From assembly GCF_014196615.1 (NCBI RefSeq), contig NZ_JACIDY010000006.1, forward strand, positions 62,001-126,000: a stretch of DNA of 64,000 bases, read 5' to 3'. The position numbers were made by a program, and so were the translations under genes. Shown in pieces: positions 37,235 to 46,546 of the stretch. The notes beneath the pieces are model-generated. The model did not search any database, was not told where the DNA came from, and was given only the letters and a program-made list of their open reading frames with translations. The stretch's first letter is position 1; every line of letters starts with the position of its first letter. This DNA comes from Novosphingobium fluoreni. Lineage in GTDB: Bacteria; Pseudomonadota; Alphaproteobacteria; Sphingomonadales; Sphingomonadaceae.

Positions 37235-39643
37235 ATGGATACCCTCGTGAACCTACTACCGCTCCTTCCGCTTCGTGACATCGTGGTGTTCCCCGGCATG
37301 GTCGTGCCGTTGTTCGTCGGGCGTGAGAAGTCCGTGGCCGCGCTGGAATCGGCGATGGCCGGCGGCAAGGACATTTTCCTGCTGGCCCAGCTGGACCCCG
37401 GTTGTGACGATCCGGATAGCGACGATCTGTACGATACCGGCGTGATCGCCAACGTCCTGCAACTGCTGAAGCTGCCGGACGGCACCGTGCGCGTCCTGGT
37501 CGAAGGCAAGGAGCGCGCGCGCATCGAAAGCCTGCGCACCGAAACCACCGCCGAAGGCGAGATGCTGGTCGCGCAGGTTGAGGCTATCGAACCGGTCGGC
37601 GCGTCGGGCACGGAAGTGGCGGCAATGATGCGCCAGGTGGTCGAGCAGTTCGGCGAATATGCCAAGCTGAACAAGAAGTTGTCGACCGACGCGGGCGAGA
37701 ACCTGGCGGACATCGATGATGCCGCCAAGCTGTCGGATACGGTGGCGGCGCAGCTCTCCGCCAAGGTGTCTGACAAGCAGGCCGTCCTGGCCGAGGCCGA
37801 TCCCTTGAAGCGCCTTGAGATGGTCTATGCTTTCATGGAGGGCGAGCTTGGCGTGCTGCAGGTGGAGCGCAAGATCCGCGGGCGCGTGAAGCGCCAGATG
37901 GAGAAGACCCAGCGCGAGTACTACCTCAACGAACAGCTCAAGGCGATTCAGTCCGAGCTGGGCGGCAGTGATGGTGAGGACGGCAACGAGATCGCCGAGC
38001 TGGCCGAAAAGATCGAGAAAACCAAGCTTTCCAAGGAAGCCAAGGAGAAGGCGACCACCGAGCTGAAGAAGCTCAAGGGCATGCAGCCCATGAGCGCCGA
38101 GGCGACGGTGATCCGTAACTATCTCGATGTGCTTCTCGGTCTGCCCTGGGGCAAGAAGAGCAAGGTCAAGCGCGACATTTCCGAAGCGCAGGCCGTGCTG
38201 GATGAGGACCACTACGCGCTCGACAAGGTCAAGGACCGCATCATCGAGTATCTGGCGGTGCAGGCGCGTACCAATCGCTTGAAGGGGCCGATCCTGTGCC
38301 TCGTTGGCCCGCCGGGCGTCGGCAAGACCTCGCTGGGCAAGTCGATCGCCAAGGCGACCGGCCGCGAGTTCATCCGCCAGTCTTTAGGCGGCGTGCGGGA
38401 TGAGGCCGAAATCCGCGGCCACCGCCGCACCTACATCGGCTCGCTGCCGGGCAAGATCATCACCAACCTCAAGAAGGCTGGCCGGTCCAACCCGCTGTTC
38501 CTGCTCGACGAGATCGACAAGCTCGGCCAAGATTTCCGCGGCGATCCCGCTTCGGCGCTGCTCGAAGTGCTCGACCCTGAGCAGAACGCCAAGTTTCAGG
38601 ATCACTACCTGGAGCTGGATTACGACCTGTCCGACGTGATGTTTGTTTGCACCGCGAACTCGCTGAACCTGCCGCAGGCGCTGCTCGATCGCATGGAGAT
38701 CATCCGCCTCGAAGGGTACACCGAGGACGAGAAGGTCGAGATCGCGGAGCGTCACCTGGTCGCCAAGCAGATCGAGGCGCATGGCCTGAAGGATGGCGAG
38801 TTCGTGTTGGAGCAGGCCGCGCTGCGCGATCTGATCCGCTACTACACCCGCGAGGCCGGTGTCCGCACGCTGGAGCGCGAGATCGCGCGCCTCGCGCGAA
38901 AGTCGCTGCGCCAGATCCTGGAAGGCAAGGCGGGCGCGATCACGGTCACGCCCGAAAACCTTCACGACTTCGCAGGCGTGCGCAAATTCCGCCACGGCGT
39001 GGGCGAGGAGGAGCATCAGGTGGGTGCCGTCACCGGGCTCGCCTGGACTGAAGTGGGCGGCGAGCTGCTGACGATCGAGGCCGTGACCGTGCCGGGCAAG
39101 GGCCAGATCAAGGCCACGGGCAAGCTGGGCGAGGTGATGAGCGAGTCGATCCAGGCTGCCTTCAGCTTCGTGAAAGCGCGCTCGCCGGCCTATGGCGTCA
39201 AGCCGTCGCTGATCAACCGCCGGGACATTCACGTCCACTTGCCGGAAGGCGCAGTGCCCAAGGACGGGCCAAGCGCAGGCATCGGCATGGTCACTTCGAT
39301 CATCTCGACCCTGACCGGCATTCCGGTGCGCAAGGACGTTGCCATGACCGGCGAGGTCACTTTGCGCGGGCGGGTTCTGCCGATCGGCGGCTTGAAGGAA
39401 AAGCTGCTGGCGGCCCTGCGCGGCGGCATCACCTTGGTGCTGATCCCGGAGGAGAACCGCAAGGACCTGGCCGAAATCCCCGCCAACGTGAAGGAAGGGC
39501 TGGAGATCATCCCGGTCAGCCACGTGGACGAGGTGCTGGCGCACGCGCTGGTCGAGAAGGTCGAGCCGATCGAGTGGACGGAGGCCGATGAGCTGGCCGC
39601 TGCTCCGCCGCACACGCCCGCGCCCAGCGCGACGGCGCATTGA
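37235..39643 (+). CDS. lon: ATP-dependent protease Lon
   Basis: An 802-residue LonA protease. It has the N-terminal substrate-binding domain ([16 protein letters not shown] onwards), a coiled-coil region near 200-280, the AAA+ module with [13 protein letters not shown] (about 358) and the C-terminal serine protease domain. The catalytic dyad is Ser680 in [10 protein letters not shown] and Lys723 in [10 protein letters not shown], 43 residues apart as in E. coli Lon. It degrades misfolded and regulatory proteins. The ATG at 37235 gives the family N-terminus; an extension upstream is unlikely to be translated. Confidence 0.96.
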   Translation: MDTLVNLLPLLPLRDIVVFPGMVVPLFVGREKSVAALESAMAGGKDIFLLAQLDPGCDDPDSDDLYDTGVIANVLQLLKLPDGTVRVLVEGKERARIESLRTETTAEGEMLVAQVEAIEPVGASGTEVAAMMRQVVEQFGEYAKLNKKLSTDAGENLADIDDAAKLSDTVAAQLSAKVSDKQAVLAEADPLKRLEMVYAFMEGELGVLQVERKIRGRVKRQMEKTQREYYLNEQLKAIQSELGGSDGEDGNEIAELAEKIEKTKLSKEAKEKATTELKKLKGMQPMSAEATVIRNYLDVLLGLPWGKKSKVKRDISEAQAVLDEDHYALDKVKDRIIEYLAVQARTNRLKGPILCLVGPPGVGKTSLGKSIAKATGREFIRQSLGGVRDEAEIRGHRRTYIGSLPGKIITNLKKAGRSNPLFLLDEIDKLGQDFRGDPASALLEVLDPEQNAKFQDHYLELDYDLSDVMFVCTANSLNLPQALLDRMEIIRLEGYTEDEKVEIAERHLVAKQIEAHGLKDGEFVLEQAALRDLIRYYTREAGVRTLEREIARLARKSLRQILEGKAGAITVTPENLHDFAGVRKFRHGVGEEEHQVGAVTGLAWTEVGGELLTIEAVTVPGKGQIKATGKLGEVMSESIQAAFSFVKARSPAYGVKPSLINRRDIHVHLPEGAVPKDGPSAGIGMVTSIISTLTGIPVRKDVAMTGEVTLRGRVLPIGGLKEKLLAALRGGITLVLIPEENRKDLAEIPANVKEGLEIIPVSHVDEVLAHALVEKVEPIEWTEADELAAAPPHTPAPSATAH

Positions 39644-39680
39644 TCACGGCCTGATCTCGCTAATTAGAGCGCTCGTGCCA

Positions 39681-39728
39681 AGCGAGGTCGAAACACTTCA
39701 TCGCGATATCGCGTGTTTCGACCTCGCT
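39681..39728. repeat. Perfect 16-base inverted repeat between lon and asd
   Basis: Arms at 39681-39696 and 39713-39728 are perfect complements around a 16-base loop that itself contains the palindrome GCGATATCGC. The fold would be very stable in RNA or as a cruciform. There is no T-run, so it is not a classical terminator; it may protect or attenuate the lon transcript, or be a dispersed palindromic repeat. Confidence 0.6.
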
Positions 39729-39844
39729 CACGAAGGGCTTCAGGCGGATGGGGCAAGGCACTTCCCTTGCCATCGCCGCCCCCCGCCGCTAACGCGCCCG
39801 CGCACGCGGCGTGATCGCGTGGCTTTACGAAAAAGGACCAAGAG

Positions 39845-40870
39845 ATGGGTTACCGGGTAGCCGTCGTCGGTGCGACGGGCAACGTCGGCCGCGAGATGCT
39901 CAATATCCTCGCCGAGCGTGAGTTTCCCTGCGACGAGATCGCGGCGGTGGCTTCGTCGCGTTCGGTCGGGACAGAGATCGAGTACGGCGACACTGGTAAA
40001 ATGCTCAAGGTCAAGAATATCGAGCATTTCGATTTCGCCGGATGGGACATCGCGCTGTTCGCAGCCGGTTCCGAGCCGACCAAGATCTACGCCCCCAAGG
40101 CTGCCGCTGCCGGTTGCGTGGTGATCGACAATTCGTCGCTTTACCGCATGGACCCGGACGTGCCGCTCGTCGTGCCTGAGGTGAACCCTGATGCGATCGA
40201 CGGCTACACCGCGCGCAACATCATCGCCAATCCCAACTGCTCGACCGCGCAGATGGTCGTGGCCTTGAAGCCGCTGCACGATGCCGCCACGATCAAGCGC
40301 GTGGTCGTCTCCACCTATCAGTCGACGTCCGGCGCCGGCAAGGCGGGCATGGACGAACTGTTCACCCAGAGCCGCGCGATCTTCGTCGGCGATGCGGTGG
40401 AGAGCCACAAGTTCACCAAGCAGATCGCCTTCAACGTGATCCCGCACATCGACAGTTTCCTGGATGACGGCTTCACCAAGGAAGAGTGGAAGATGGTGGT
40501 CGAGACCAAGAAGATCCTCGATCCCAAGATCAAGGTGGTCGCCACTTGCGTCCGCGTGCCGGTGTTCGTCGGCCACTCCGAAGCGATCAACATCGAGTTC
40601 GAGAATGAGCTGTCCGCCGAAGCGGCGCAGGATATTCTGCGTGAGGCACCCGGCATCATGCTCGTCGACAAGCGCGAAGACGGTGGATACGTCACCCCGG
40701 TCGAGTGCGTGGGCGATGGCGCGACTTACGTCAGCCGCGTGCGCGAAGACCCGACGGTCGACAACGGCCTGGTGCTGTGGTGCGTCTCGGACAACCTGCG
40801 CAAGGGCGCGGCGTTGAACGCGGTGCAGATCGCCGAACTGCTGGGCCGCCGTCACCTCAAGAAGGGCTGA
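39845..40870 (+). CDS. asd: Aspartate-semialdehyde dehydrogenase
   Basis: A 341-residue NADPH enzyme that converts aspartyl phosphate to aspartate semialdehyde for lysine, threonine and methionine synthesis. VAVVGATGNVGREML is the nucleotide-binding loop, Cys132 in NPNCSTAQM is the catalytic nucleophile, and ILDPKIKVVATCVRVPVFVGHSE carries the conserved substrate region. Length is typical. AAAAAGGACC lies upstream of the ATG. A strong terminator follows. Confidence 0.96.
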   Translation: MGYRVAVVGATGNVGREMLNILAEREFPCDEIAAVASSRSVGTEIEYGDTGKMLKVKNIEHFDFAGWDIALFAAGSEPTKIYAPKAAAAGCVVIDNSSLYRMDPDVPLVVPEVNPDAIDGYTARNIIANPNCSTAQMVVALKPLHDAATIKRVVVSTYQSTSGAGKAGMDELFTQSRAIFVGDAVESHKFTKQIAFNVIPHIDSFLDDGFTKEEWKMVVETKKILDPKIKVVATCVRVPVFVGHSEAINIEFENELSAEAAQDILREAPGIMLVDKREDGGYVTPVECVGDGATYVSRVREDPTVDNGLVLWCVSDNLRKGAALNAVQIAELLGRRHLKKG

Positions 40871-40913
40871 TTGGGGCAAGCCTGTCTCGACGCAGAGCTC
40901 TAAAGACAAAAAG

Positions 40914-40949
40914 AAACCGGCCGCAGTCTCAGACCTGCGGCCGGTTTTT
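40914..40949. terminator. Bidirectional rho-independent terminator after asd
   Basis: A 13-base perfect stem (AAACCGGCCGCAG with CTGCGGCCGGTTT) with A-rich and T-rich flanks lies between the convergent asd and TonB-receptor genes, and can serve both. Confidence 0.93.
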
Positions 40950-40979
40950 CAGTTTGGGTGAGCTGGTTACAAAGGCGAT

Positions 40980-43400
40980 TTATTTCCCGAACGGCACGCG
41001 CAGGGTCGCACCGTAAGTGATCGGCGGGGCATAGATCGACGTGGTGCCCAGAATGCCCAGGTTCAAAGCGTAAGCGCGGAACTGCTTGTTGAAGACGTTC
41101 TTAACCCAGCCGGTCAGCACGATCCCGGTCCGCTCATGCGTGTAGCTGAGCGAGCCGTTGGTGACATTGTAGGCCTTTTGCAGCGAAGAGGGGCCGTTGG
41201 TCACTTCCAGGAACTGCTTGTCGTACCACACGCCGTCCATCTGGATCGCCACATTGCCGCCGCCAACGTCGTGGTTGTAGCGCAGCATGTAGTTGAAGCT
41301 GAACTTCGGCGCGTTGGGGAACTTGGCGTTGTCGATCGTCCTTTGCGGGAAATCGCAAATGAAGAAGCCACCCTGGTTGGTGCAATATTGCGAGTTCGGC
41401 GCGCCGGGGAAGAACTCCGGGGCGGCTTGCGTGCCGGTGGCGGGAACACTCTTGACCTTGGAGGTCTGCCAGGTAGCGCCCAGCACCGCGTCGAAGCGGG
41501 GCGATGGCGACCAGAAGCCTTCCAGCTCGGCACCGGTTGAAAGCGCGTCGCTGTTGTAGATGTGCGGCACGCCGCCCGCCAGCGAGAAGGCCTGATAATC
41601 GCTGTAGATATAATGGAACAGCGTGCCGTTCAGGCGCAGCGTGCGGTTCATGAAGGCGGTCTTGAAGCCGGCCTCCAGGCTGTTGAGCGTTTCCGGCCGG
41701 TGCTTGAAGTCAGCCGGGTTGATGGTCGACGAGAGCGACCAGTTGCCGCCCTTGATGCCGCGGTTCCAGGAAGCGAACAGCAGCGTGGTGGGATCGACCT
41801 GGTAATTCAGCGAAACCCGCGCCGCCCAATCCTTATAGACATCGCGGTTCACGCCCGGAATGGTCTGCGCAAGGGTCTTGTCGGTGAACAGAATCACGGA
41901 ATTCGGATTGATCGTGGGATCGGACAGGACGGCGGCGTAGTCGATCGACTTGTGATCGACTGAGTAACGACCACCCACGGTCAGGCTCAGCTGATCGGTC
42001 AGCGTGATATCGCCTTGCGCAAAGATCGACCAGTTCTTGGAATTGATCTTGTAGAGCTGCGCCACGGTCGGCGAGTCGAACGCACCGTTGGCCGCCAGCG
42101 CCAGGTTGATCACAGGCGCGCCGCGCACCGAGTGATAGCCATCGTACTTCATGTCGAGGTAGTACGCACCCACCTGCCACTTGAGACCCGGCAGATCGCC
42201 AGCCAGGCGAGCTTCCTGCGAGAATTGGCGGAAGCGGATGCCCGTGTCGAGGTTCACCGTCAGCAGCGGCGTGGCGTCACCATCCTCGCTGTAGGTCTTG
42301 TTCAGCGTCAGGTAGTTGGTGATCGCCGTCAGCGAGACCGTATCGGACAGCTTCCAGTTGAGATCGCCCTGATAGCTGTTCGTCACGCGATCCAGATTGC
42401 CGCGCCGCTCGCCATAATGCTCCCAGGGCGAGGCTTTGGCGCCGGTGATGCCGTTGACGACACCGCCCGTGCCATCGCTCAGGCCAGCGGCGTTGGTGTG
42501 GCAAAAGCCGTTGGCTTCGAAATCGCAGTTTTCAAACACGTAGCCGCCAGTGGCGACGTGGTTGTCTTCGGCGTGCTTGTACCACACGCTGACCGTCGCA
42601 TCGGGCGAGAGGTCGTACTGCAGGTTGACGCGCGCGGACCAGCCGTTGCGGCCGCCCAGGTCCTGGCCGCTGCCCTTGAGCACGGTGCCATCCGCCAGCA
42701 CGGTGTCGCGCGACTTGATGTAGCCGTCCGCCTTTTCGATGCGGCCGGCCGCACGGATGCGCAGACCCGGGGCGAGGGCACCGCCCGCCGCGCCTTCCAC
42801 CGACCAGGAATTGTATCGGCCGTAGTCGCCCTGCACGTAGCCGTTCCAATCCTCGGAGCTGGCATCGTTGCTGAGGTAATGGATCAGGCCGCCCGTAGCG
42901 TTGCGCCCGAACAGCGTGCCCTGCGGTCCGCGCAGCACTTCCACGCGCTTGATGTCGAACAGCTGACCCGACAGCGCATTCATCGATGCGACGTAGGCGT
43001 TGTCCTGGTAGACCGCGACGGGCGCTTCGAGGTTATCGGTGAAGTTGTTCTGGGAAACGCCACGCAAGCTGAAGATCGTCAGATTGGGCGACCATGCGTT
43101 GAAATGCAGGGCCGGGATCTGCTGCGTGATCTGCGTGGTGTCACGGATGCCCAGCTTGGCGATCTGTTCGCCGGAATAGGCGCTGATCGAGATCGGAACC
43201 TTCTGCAGGTTCTCACCACGCTTGTTCGCGGTGACGACGATATCGGCAAGGGCGCCGCTGCTCGCCTCAGGTGCCTCGGCCACTGGCGTGGGAGTGGCGG
43301 CATCGGTCGATTGAGCCATGACCGGGCTCGCGCCGGTCCAGGCTGTTCCGGCGATGGCAATGGCCAGAAGGCTGGCCCGCGTCGACTGAATAGCTTTCAT
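40980..43400 (-). CDS. TonB-dependent outer-membrane receptor
   Basis: An 806-residue receptor with a signal peptide (cleavage after VMAQ near residue 30), a plug domain starting ALADIVVTANKRGENLQKVP, the plug motif RGPQGTLFGRNATGG, and a long beta-barrel ending in the aromatic-type C-terminus GATLRVPFGK. The sequence is of the sphingomonad type used for uptake of varied substrates, not obviously a siderophore or cobalamin receptor; the substrate is unknown. It is divergent from a flavin monooxygenase gene, so the pair may serve uptake and breakdown of an aromatic or steroid-like compound. GGGGAG precedes the ATG. Confidence 0.9.
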   Translation of the reverse strand: MKAIQSTRASLLAIAIAGTAWTGASPVMAQSTDAATPTPVAEAPEASSGALADIVVTANKRGENLQKVPISISAYSGEQIAKLGIRDTTQITQQIPALHFNAWSPNLTIFSLRGVSQNNFTDNLEAPVAVYQDNAYVASMNALSGQLFDIKRVEVLRGPQGTLFGRNATGGLIHYLSNDASSEDWNGYVQGDYGRYNSWSVEGAAGGALAPGLRIRAAGRIEKADGYIKSRDTVLADGTVLKGSGQDLGGRNGWSARVNLQYDLSPDATVSVWYKHAEDNHVATGGYVFENCDFEANGFCHTNAAGLSDGTGGVVNGITGAKASPWEHYGERRGNLDRVTNSYQGDLNWKLSDTVSLTAITNYLTLNKTYSEDGDATPLLTVNLDTGIRFRQFSQEARLAGDLPGLKWQVGAYYLDMKYDGYHSVRGAPVINLALAANGAFDSPTVAQLYKINSKNWSIFAQGDITLTDQLSLTVGGRYSVDHKSIDYAAVLSDPTINPNSVILFTDKTLAQTIPGVNRDVYKDWAARVSLNYQVDPTTLLFASWNRGIKGGNWSLSSTINPADFKHRPETLNSLEAGFKTAFMNRTLRLNGTLFHYIYSDYQAFSLAGGVPHIYNSDALSTGAELEGFWSPSPRFDAVLGATWQTSKVKSVPATGTQAAPEFFPGAPNSQYCTNQGGFFICDFPQRTIDNAKFPNAPKFSFNYMLRYNHDVGGGNVAIQMDGVWYDKQFLEVTNGPSSLQKAYNVTNGSLSYTHERTGIVLTGWVKNVFNKQFRAYALNLGILGTTSIYAPPITYGATLRVPFGK

Positions 43401-43738
43401 ATGTACTCCCCGCTGGCATGCGCATTGGTGCGTCTTATTCCATCCTGCGATCGACCGGGGCTACCTCTCAGGGGTGGCTCATATTCCGAACGATCACCTA
43501 TCTTGTCGGCTAATTGTTCCTATAACGCAACAAAAATCTTTTTGGGCACGATTTGTGTAGTTATCGTGCGGGAAAACCGCGGTTTACGCCAGGATCGAGC
43601 CTGTCCCCGCGGGCAATGGTCGTTTTCATGGTTGGAGGAACGCTGGAGTTAGTTTACAATAAGCAACAACGACCGGGATTTTGTGCTGCTTTGTCACGCT
43701 AAGGTCCAGGCATCCTTGAGAGGAAGAGGATCGCTATC
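43401..43738. promoter_or_regulatory. Divergent intergenic region
   Basis: 338 bases between the TonB receptor and the monooxygenase starts. It is less GC-rich than the flanks and holds no plausible coding frame. TTGTT-N10-AACAA at 43514-43533 is a weak inverted repeat that could be an operator. Ribosome sites GGGGAG (minus strand) and GAGAGGAAGAGG (plus strand) are close to the two starts. Promoters are presumably divergent, but I cannot place them with confidence. Confidence 0.4.
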
Positions 43739-44944
43739 ATGCAAGCTGAGGCTATCAAGGCGCACTCCAAAGCCGATATTCCCACAGCGGACGAACTCAT
43801 CGCGCGGGCCCGGGCCATGGTGCCGATGCTGCGCGAGCGCGAATCGGCAGCGGTCGGGCAGCGTCAGGTTCCCAAGGATACGATCCGCGCCTTTACCGAG
43901 GCCGGCTTCTTTCGCATCCTCCAGCCGGCGCAGTACGGCGGCTATGAGATGGCGCCCGAGGTTTACTGCGAAGTCGCGCGCACGCTGGCCGAAGGCTGCA
44001 TGAGCAGCGCCTGGGTCTATGGCGTGGTTGCCGTGCACAACTGGCAACTGGCCTTGTTCGACCCCCGCGCGGCGGAAGACGTCTGGGCGGAAGATGGCGA
44101 TGTGCGCATCAGCTCGTCCTATATGCCTTGCGGCAAGGTCGTACGTGAAGAAGGCGGCTATCGCCTCAGCGGGCGGTGGGCGTTCTCAAGCGGTTCGGCT
44201 CACTGCGACTGGGTTATCCTGGGCGTGCACATTCGCTCCGAAGACGGCAGCGCGCCCGATCCGTGCAACTTTCTGGTGCCGCGCCGCGACTATGAGATTA
44301 TCGATACCTGGGACACGATGGGACTGTGCGCCACGGGCAGCAATGATATTGTGGTGAAGGATGCCTTCGTCCCCGATTACCGCATCATTCGCGAGATGGA
44401 CATGTTCGAGGTCGACTGCCCCGGCCACGCCCAGAATACCGGCAGCCTCTATCGCATCCCTTTCGCGCAATTGTTCAATCGCACCGTCTCCACCACATCG
44501 CTGGGCGCGTTGAAGCGGGCTTTGGAGGTCTTCGTGGAAGGTATGAAGACCAAGCGGGCGACCTACACCGGCGCAAAGCTGGCAAACGACAGCGCCATCC
44601 AGGAAGCTGTGGCGGACGTCGCGATGACGTTGGACGACTTGGAGATGCGGCTGCATCGCGATCTGCGCGAGCTATCCGAACGGGCCGAGCAGGGCGACTT
44701 CTCGGTCGAGCGCCGGGCCATGCTGGGATTGTCGACCACCTCGATGGTGAGCCGCTGCGTAACCGCGGTAGATCAGTTGATGCAGTTCAGTGGCGGCAAG
44801 GCGATCTATCGCGGCAACGTCGTGCAGCGCGCCTTCCTGGACATTCACTGCGCCCGCGCACACGTGGCGAACAATCCCTATCCTTACGCGCGTAACTTCG
44901 CCGGCATGGCGTTCGGCGCGCAGAACGATTGCTTCGATATCTGA
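43739..44944 (+). CDS. Flavin-dependent monooxygenase, HsaA/HpaH-like oxygenase component
   Basis: A 401-residue protein with an acyl-CoA dehydrogenase fold, most like the oxygenase component of two-component aromatic hydroxylases (HsaA, HpaH C2-type). Family-type stretches are RDTIRAFTEAGFFRILQP-like N-terminal helix, SSAWVYGVVAVHNWQLALFD, GGYRLSGRWAFSSGSAHCDWV, and the C-terminal SGGKAIYRGNVVQRAFLDIHCARAH. Such enzymes need a separate flavin reductase, which is not next to it. The substrate is unknown; phenol or seco-steroid hydroxylation would fit the family. Confidence 0.88.
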   Translation: MQAEAIKAHSKADIPTADELIARARAMVPMLRERESAAVGQRQVPKDTIRAFTEAGFFRILQPAQYGGYEMAPEVYCEVARTLAEGCMSSAWVYGVVAVHNWQLALFDPRAAEDVWAEDGDVRISSSYMPCGKVVREEGGYRLSGRWAFSSGSAHCDWVILGVHIRSEDGSAPDPCNFLVPRRDYEIIDTWDTMGLCATGSNDIVVKDAFVPDYRIIREMDMFEVDCPGHAQNTGSLYRIPFAQLFNRTVSTTSLGALKRALEVFVEGMKTKRATYTGAKLANDSAIQEAVADVAMTLDDLEMRLHRDLRELSERAEQGDFSVERRAMLGLSTTSMVSRCVTAVDQLMQFSGGKAIYRGNVVQRAFLDIHCARAHVANNPYPYARNFAGMAFGAQNDCFDI

Positions 44945-44957
44945 TACGCTAGGCATC

Positions 44958-44990
44958 GGTCGCGGCCGGAACCAGCGTTCCGCCGCGACC
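44958..44990. terminator. Hairpin between monooxygenase and lpd
   Basis: Fourteen paired bases with one bulged C and a CAGC loop sit between the convergent monooxygenase and lpd stops, in the position of a shared terminator. There is no T-run. Confidence 0.5.
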
Positions 44991-45010
44991 GTGATGGTGC
45001 GGATTACCGA

Positions 45011-46408
45011 TCAGACGTGGATCGGCTTTCCGGTAACCGCCATCGCCGCTTCCTTGATCGCTTCCGAATGGGTCGGGTGCGCATGGCAAGTGTAGGCGAT
45101 ATCCTCGCTCGTCGCGCCGAATTCCATCGCCTGCGTCGCTTGCGCGATCATCGTGCCGGCAACGGAGGCGATGCACCATACGCCCAGCACACGGTCCGTC
45201 TCGGCATCGGCGATGATCTTCACGAAGCCGTCCGGCTCATGGTTGGTCTTCGCGCGTGAGTTGCCGAGCATCGGGAACTTGCCGACCTTGATCGCGCCCC
45301 GCTCTTTCGCGGCCTCTTCGGTCAGGCCCACGCCTGCAAACTCTGGCGCGGTGTAGACAACGCCGGGGATCAGGTCGTGATTCACGATTCCAGTCATCCC
45401 CGCGATGTTTTCCGCCACGGCGATGCCTTCGTCTTCGGCCTTGTGAGCTAGCATCGGGCCGGGGATCACGTCGCCGATCGCCCAGACGCCATCGACTTTG
45501 GTGGCGAAATCGTGATCGGTTTCGATCTGGCCACGCTGGTTGACCGAAAGGCCGATCTTGTCCAGGCCCAAGCCTTCGGTGTTGGGCCGACGACCGATGG
45601 ATACCAGCACGACGTCGGCTTCCAGCGTTTCCGCATCTCCACCCGCTGAGGGTTCGACGGTGACGGTGGCCTTGCCGCCATCGACGCTGACACCGGTGAC
45701 CTTGGTGGAAAGCTTGAGCGTCATGCCCTGCTTCTTAAAGATCTTGCCGGCTTCCTTGCGCACATCGCCGTCCATGCCGGGCAGCAGCTGATCGAGGAAT
45801 TCAACCACGGTGACCTGCGCGCCGAGCCGCCGCCATACCGAGCCGAGTTCCAGCCCGATCACGCCGCCGCCGATGACGATCATGTTCTTGGGGACCGCCT
45901 TCAGCTCCAGCGCGCCGGTGCTGTCGACGATCACGCCCTTGTCGTTGTCGACCGTGATGCCGGGTAGGGGGGTGACGGACGAACCCGTGGCGATGACGAT
46001 GTTCTTCGCCGTCACCTTCTTGTCGGCCACCGAGACGGTGTGCGCGTCCTCAAAGCTGGCGTAGCCCTTGATCCAGTCGATCTTGTTCTTCTTGAACAGG
46101 AATTCGATACCGCCGGTCAGCCCCTTCACCGCGTCACGGCGCTGGGCGTGCATGGTTTCAAGGTCCAGCTCCGGCGTCACCTTGATGCCCATCGCCGCCA
46201 TAGCACCGTTCGCGGCGGCGTCGAAGTATTCGGACGCATGGAGCATCGCCTTCGACGGAATGCACCCGACGTTGAGGCAGGTGCCGCCCAGCGTCTCGCG
46301 GCCATCGGCGCAAGCGGTCTTGAGGCCCAGCTGCGCCGCGCGGATCGCCGCGACATAACCGCCGGGACCGGCACCGATCACAAGGACGTCGTAGTCGTAT
46401 TCAGCCAT
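45011..46408 (-). CDS. lpd: Dihydrolipoyl dehydrogenase (E3)
   Basis: A 465-residue flavoprotein that reoxidises the lipoyl groups of the 2-oxoglutarate dehydrogenase complex with NAD. VLVIGAGPGGYVAAIRAAQ binds FAD, and the redox-active pair is GGTCLNVGC (Cys44, Cys49). GGGVIGLELGSVW binds NAD, and the C-terminal CHAHPTHSEAIKEA holds the His-Glu catalytic dyad. It is the last gene of the leftward mdh-sucD-sucA-sucB-lpd series, 138 bases after sucB. I use the ATG at 46408; an earlier start would add nine residues. Confidence 0.96.
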   Translation of the reverse strand: MAEYDYDVLVIGAGPGGYVAAIRAAQLGLKTACADGRETLGGTCLNVGCIPSKAMLHASEYFDAAANGAMAAMGIKVTPELDLETMHAQRRDAVKGLTGGIEFLFKKNKIDWIKGYASFEDAHTVSVADKKVTAKNIVIATGSSVTPLPGITVDNDKGVIVDSTGALELKAVPKNMIVIGGGVIGLELGSVWRRLGAQVTVVEFLDQLLPGMDGDVRKEAGKIFKKQGMTLKLSTKVTGVSVDGGKATVTVEPSAGGDAETLEADVVLVSIGRRPNTEGLGLDKIGLSVNQRGQIETDHDFATKVDGVWAIGDVIPGPMLAHKAEDEGIAVAENIAGMTGIVNHDLIPGVVYTAPEFAGVGLTEEAAKERGAIKVGKFPMLGNSRAKTNHEPDGFVKIIADAETDRVLGVWCIASVAGTMIAQATQAMEFGATSEDIAYTCHAHPTHSEAIKEAAMAVTGKPIHV

Positions 46409-46546
46409 CTGCGGCTCCAACTCTTCTTTCGTCATCCCCGGTTTAGCGAAGATCCATCACCTGAGTTTGGATAACACGCCAGGGCCGAGGATGGATTCCC
46501 GATTTCACGGGAATGACGAGGGTTTATCGATTCACGTGCACCAAAA
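46409..46546. repeat. Palindromic intergenic repeat (ATTCCC-N8-GGGAAT)
   Basis: The sucB-lpd gap contains ATTCCCGATTTCACGGGAAT at 46495-46514, flanked by GGATGG and GACGAG, with a partly matching GTCATCCCCGG near 46431. The pattern ATTCCC-N8-GGGAAT equals the neisserial dRS3 consensus and resembles short dispersed palindromes of many proteobacteria. It may form a hairpin in the operon mRNA. Confidence 0.55.

Noticed and set aside
42015..43652. A 545-codon plus-strand frame opposite the TonB receptor
   Set aside because: It is antisense to a clear receptor gene, its composition is arbitrary, and it has no ribosome site.
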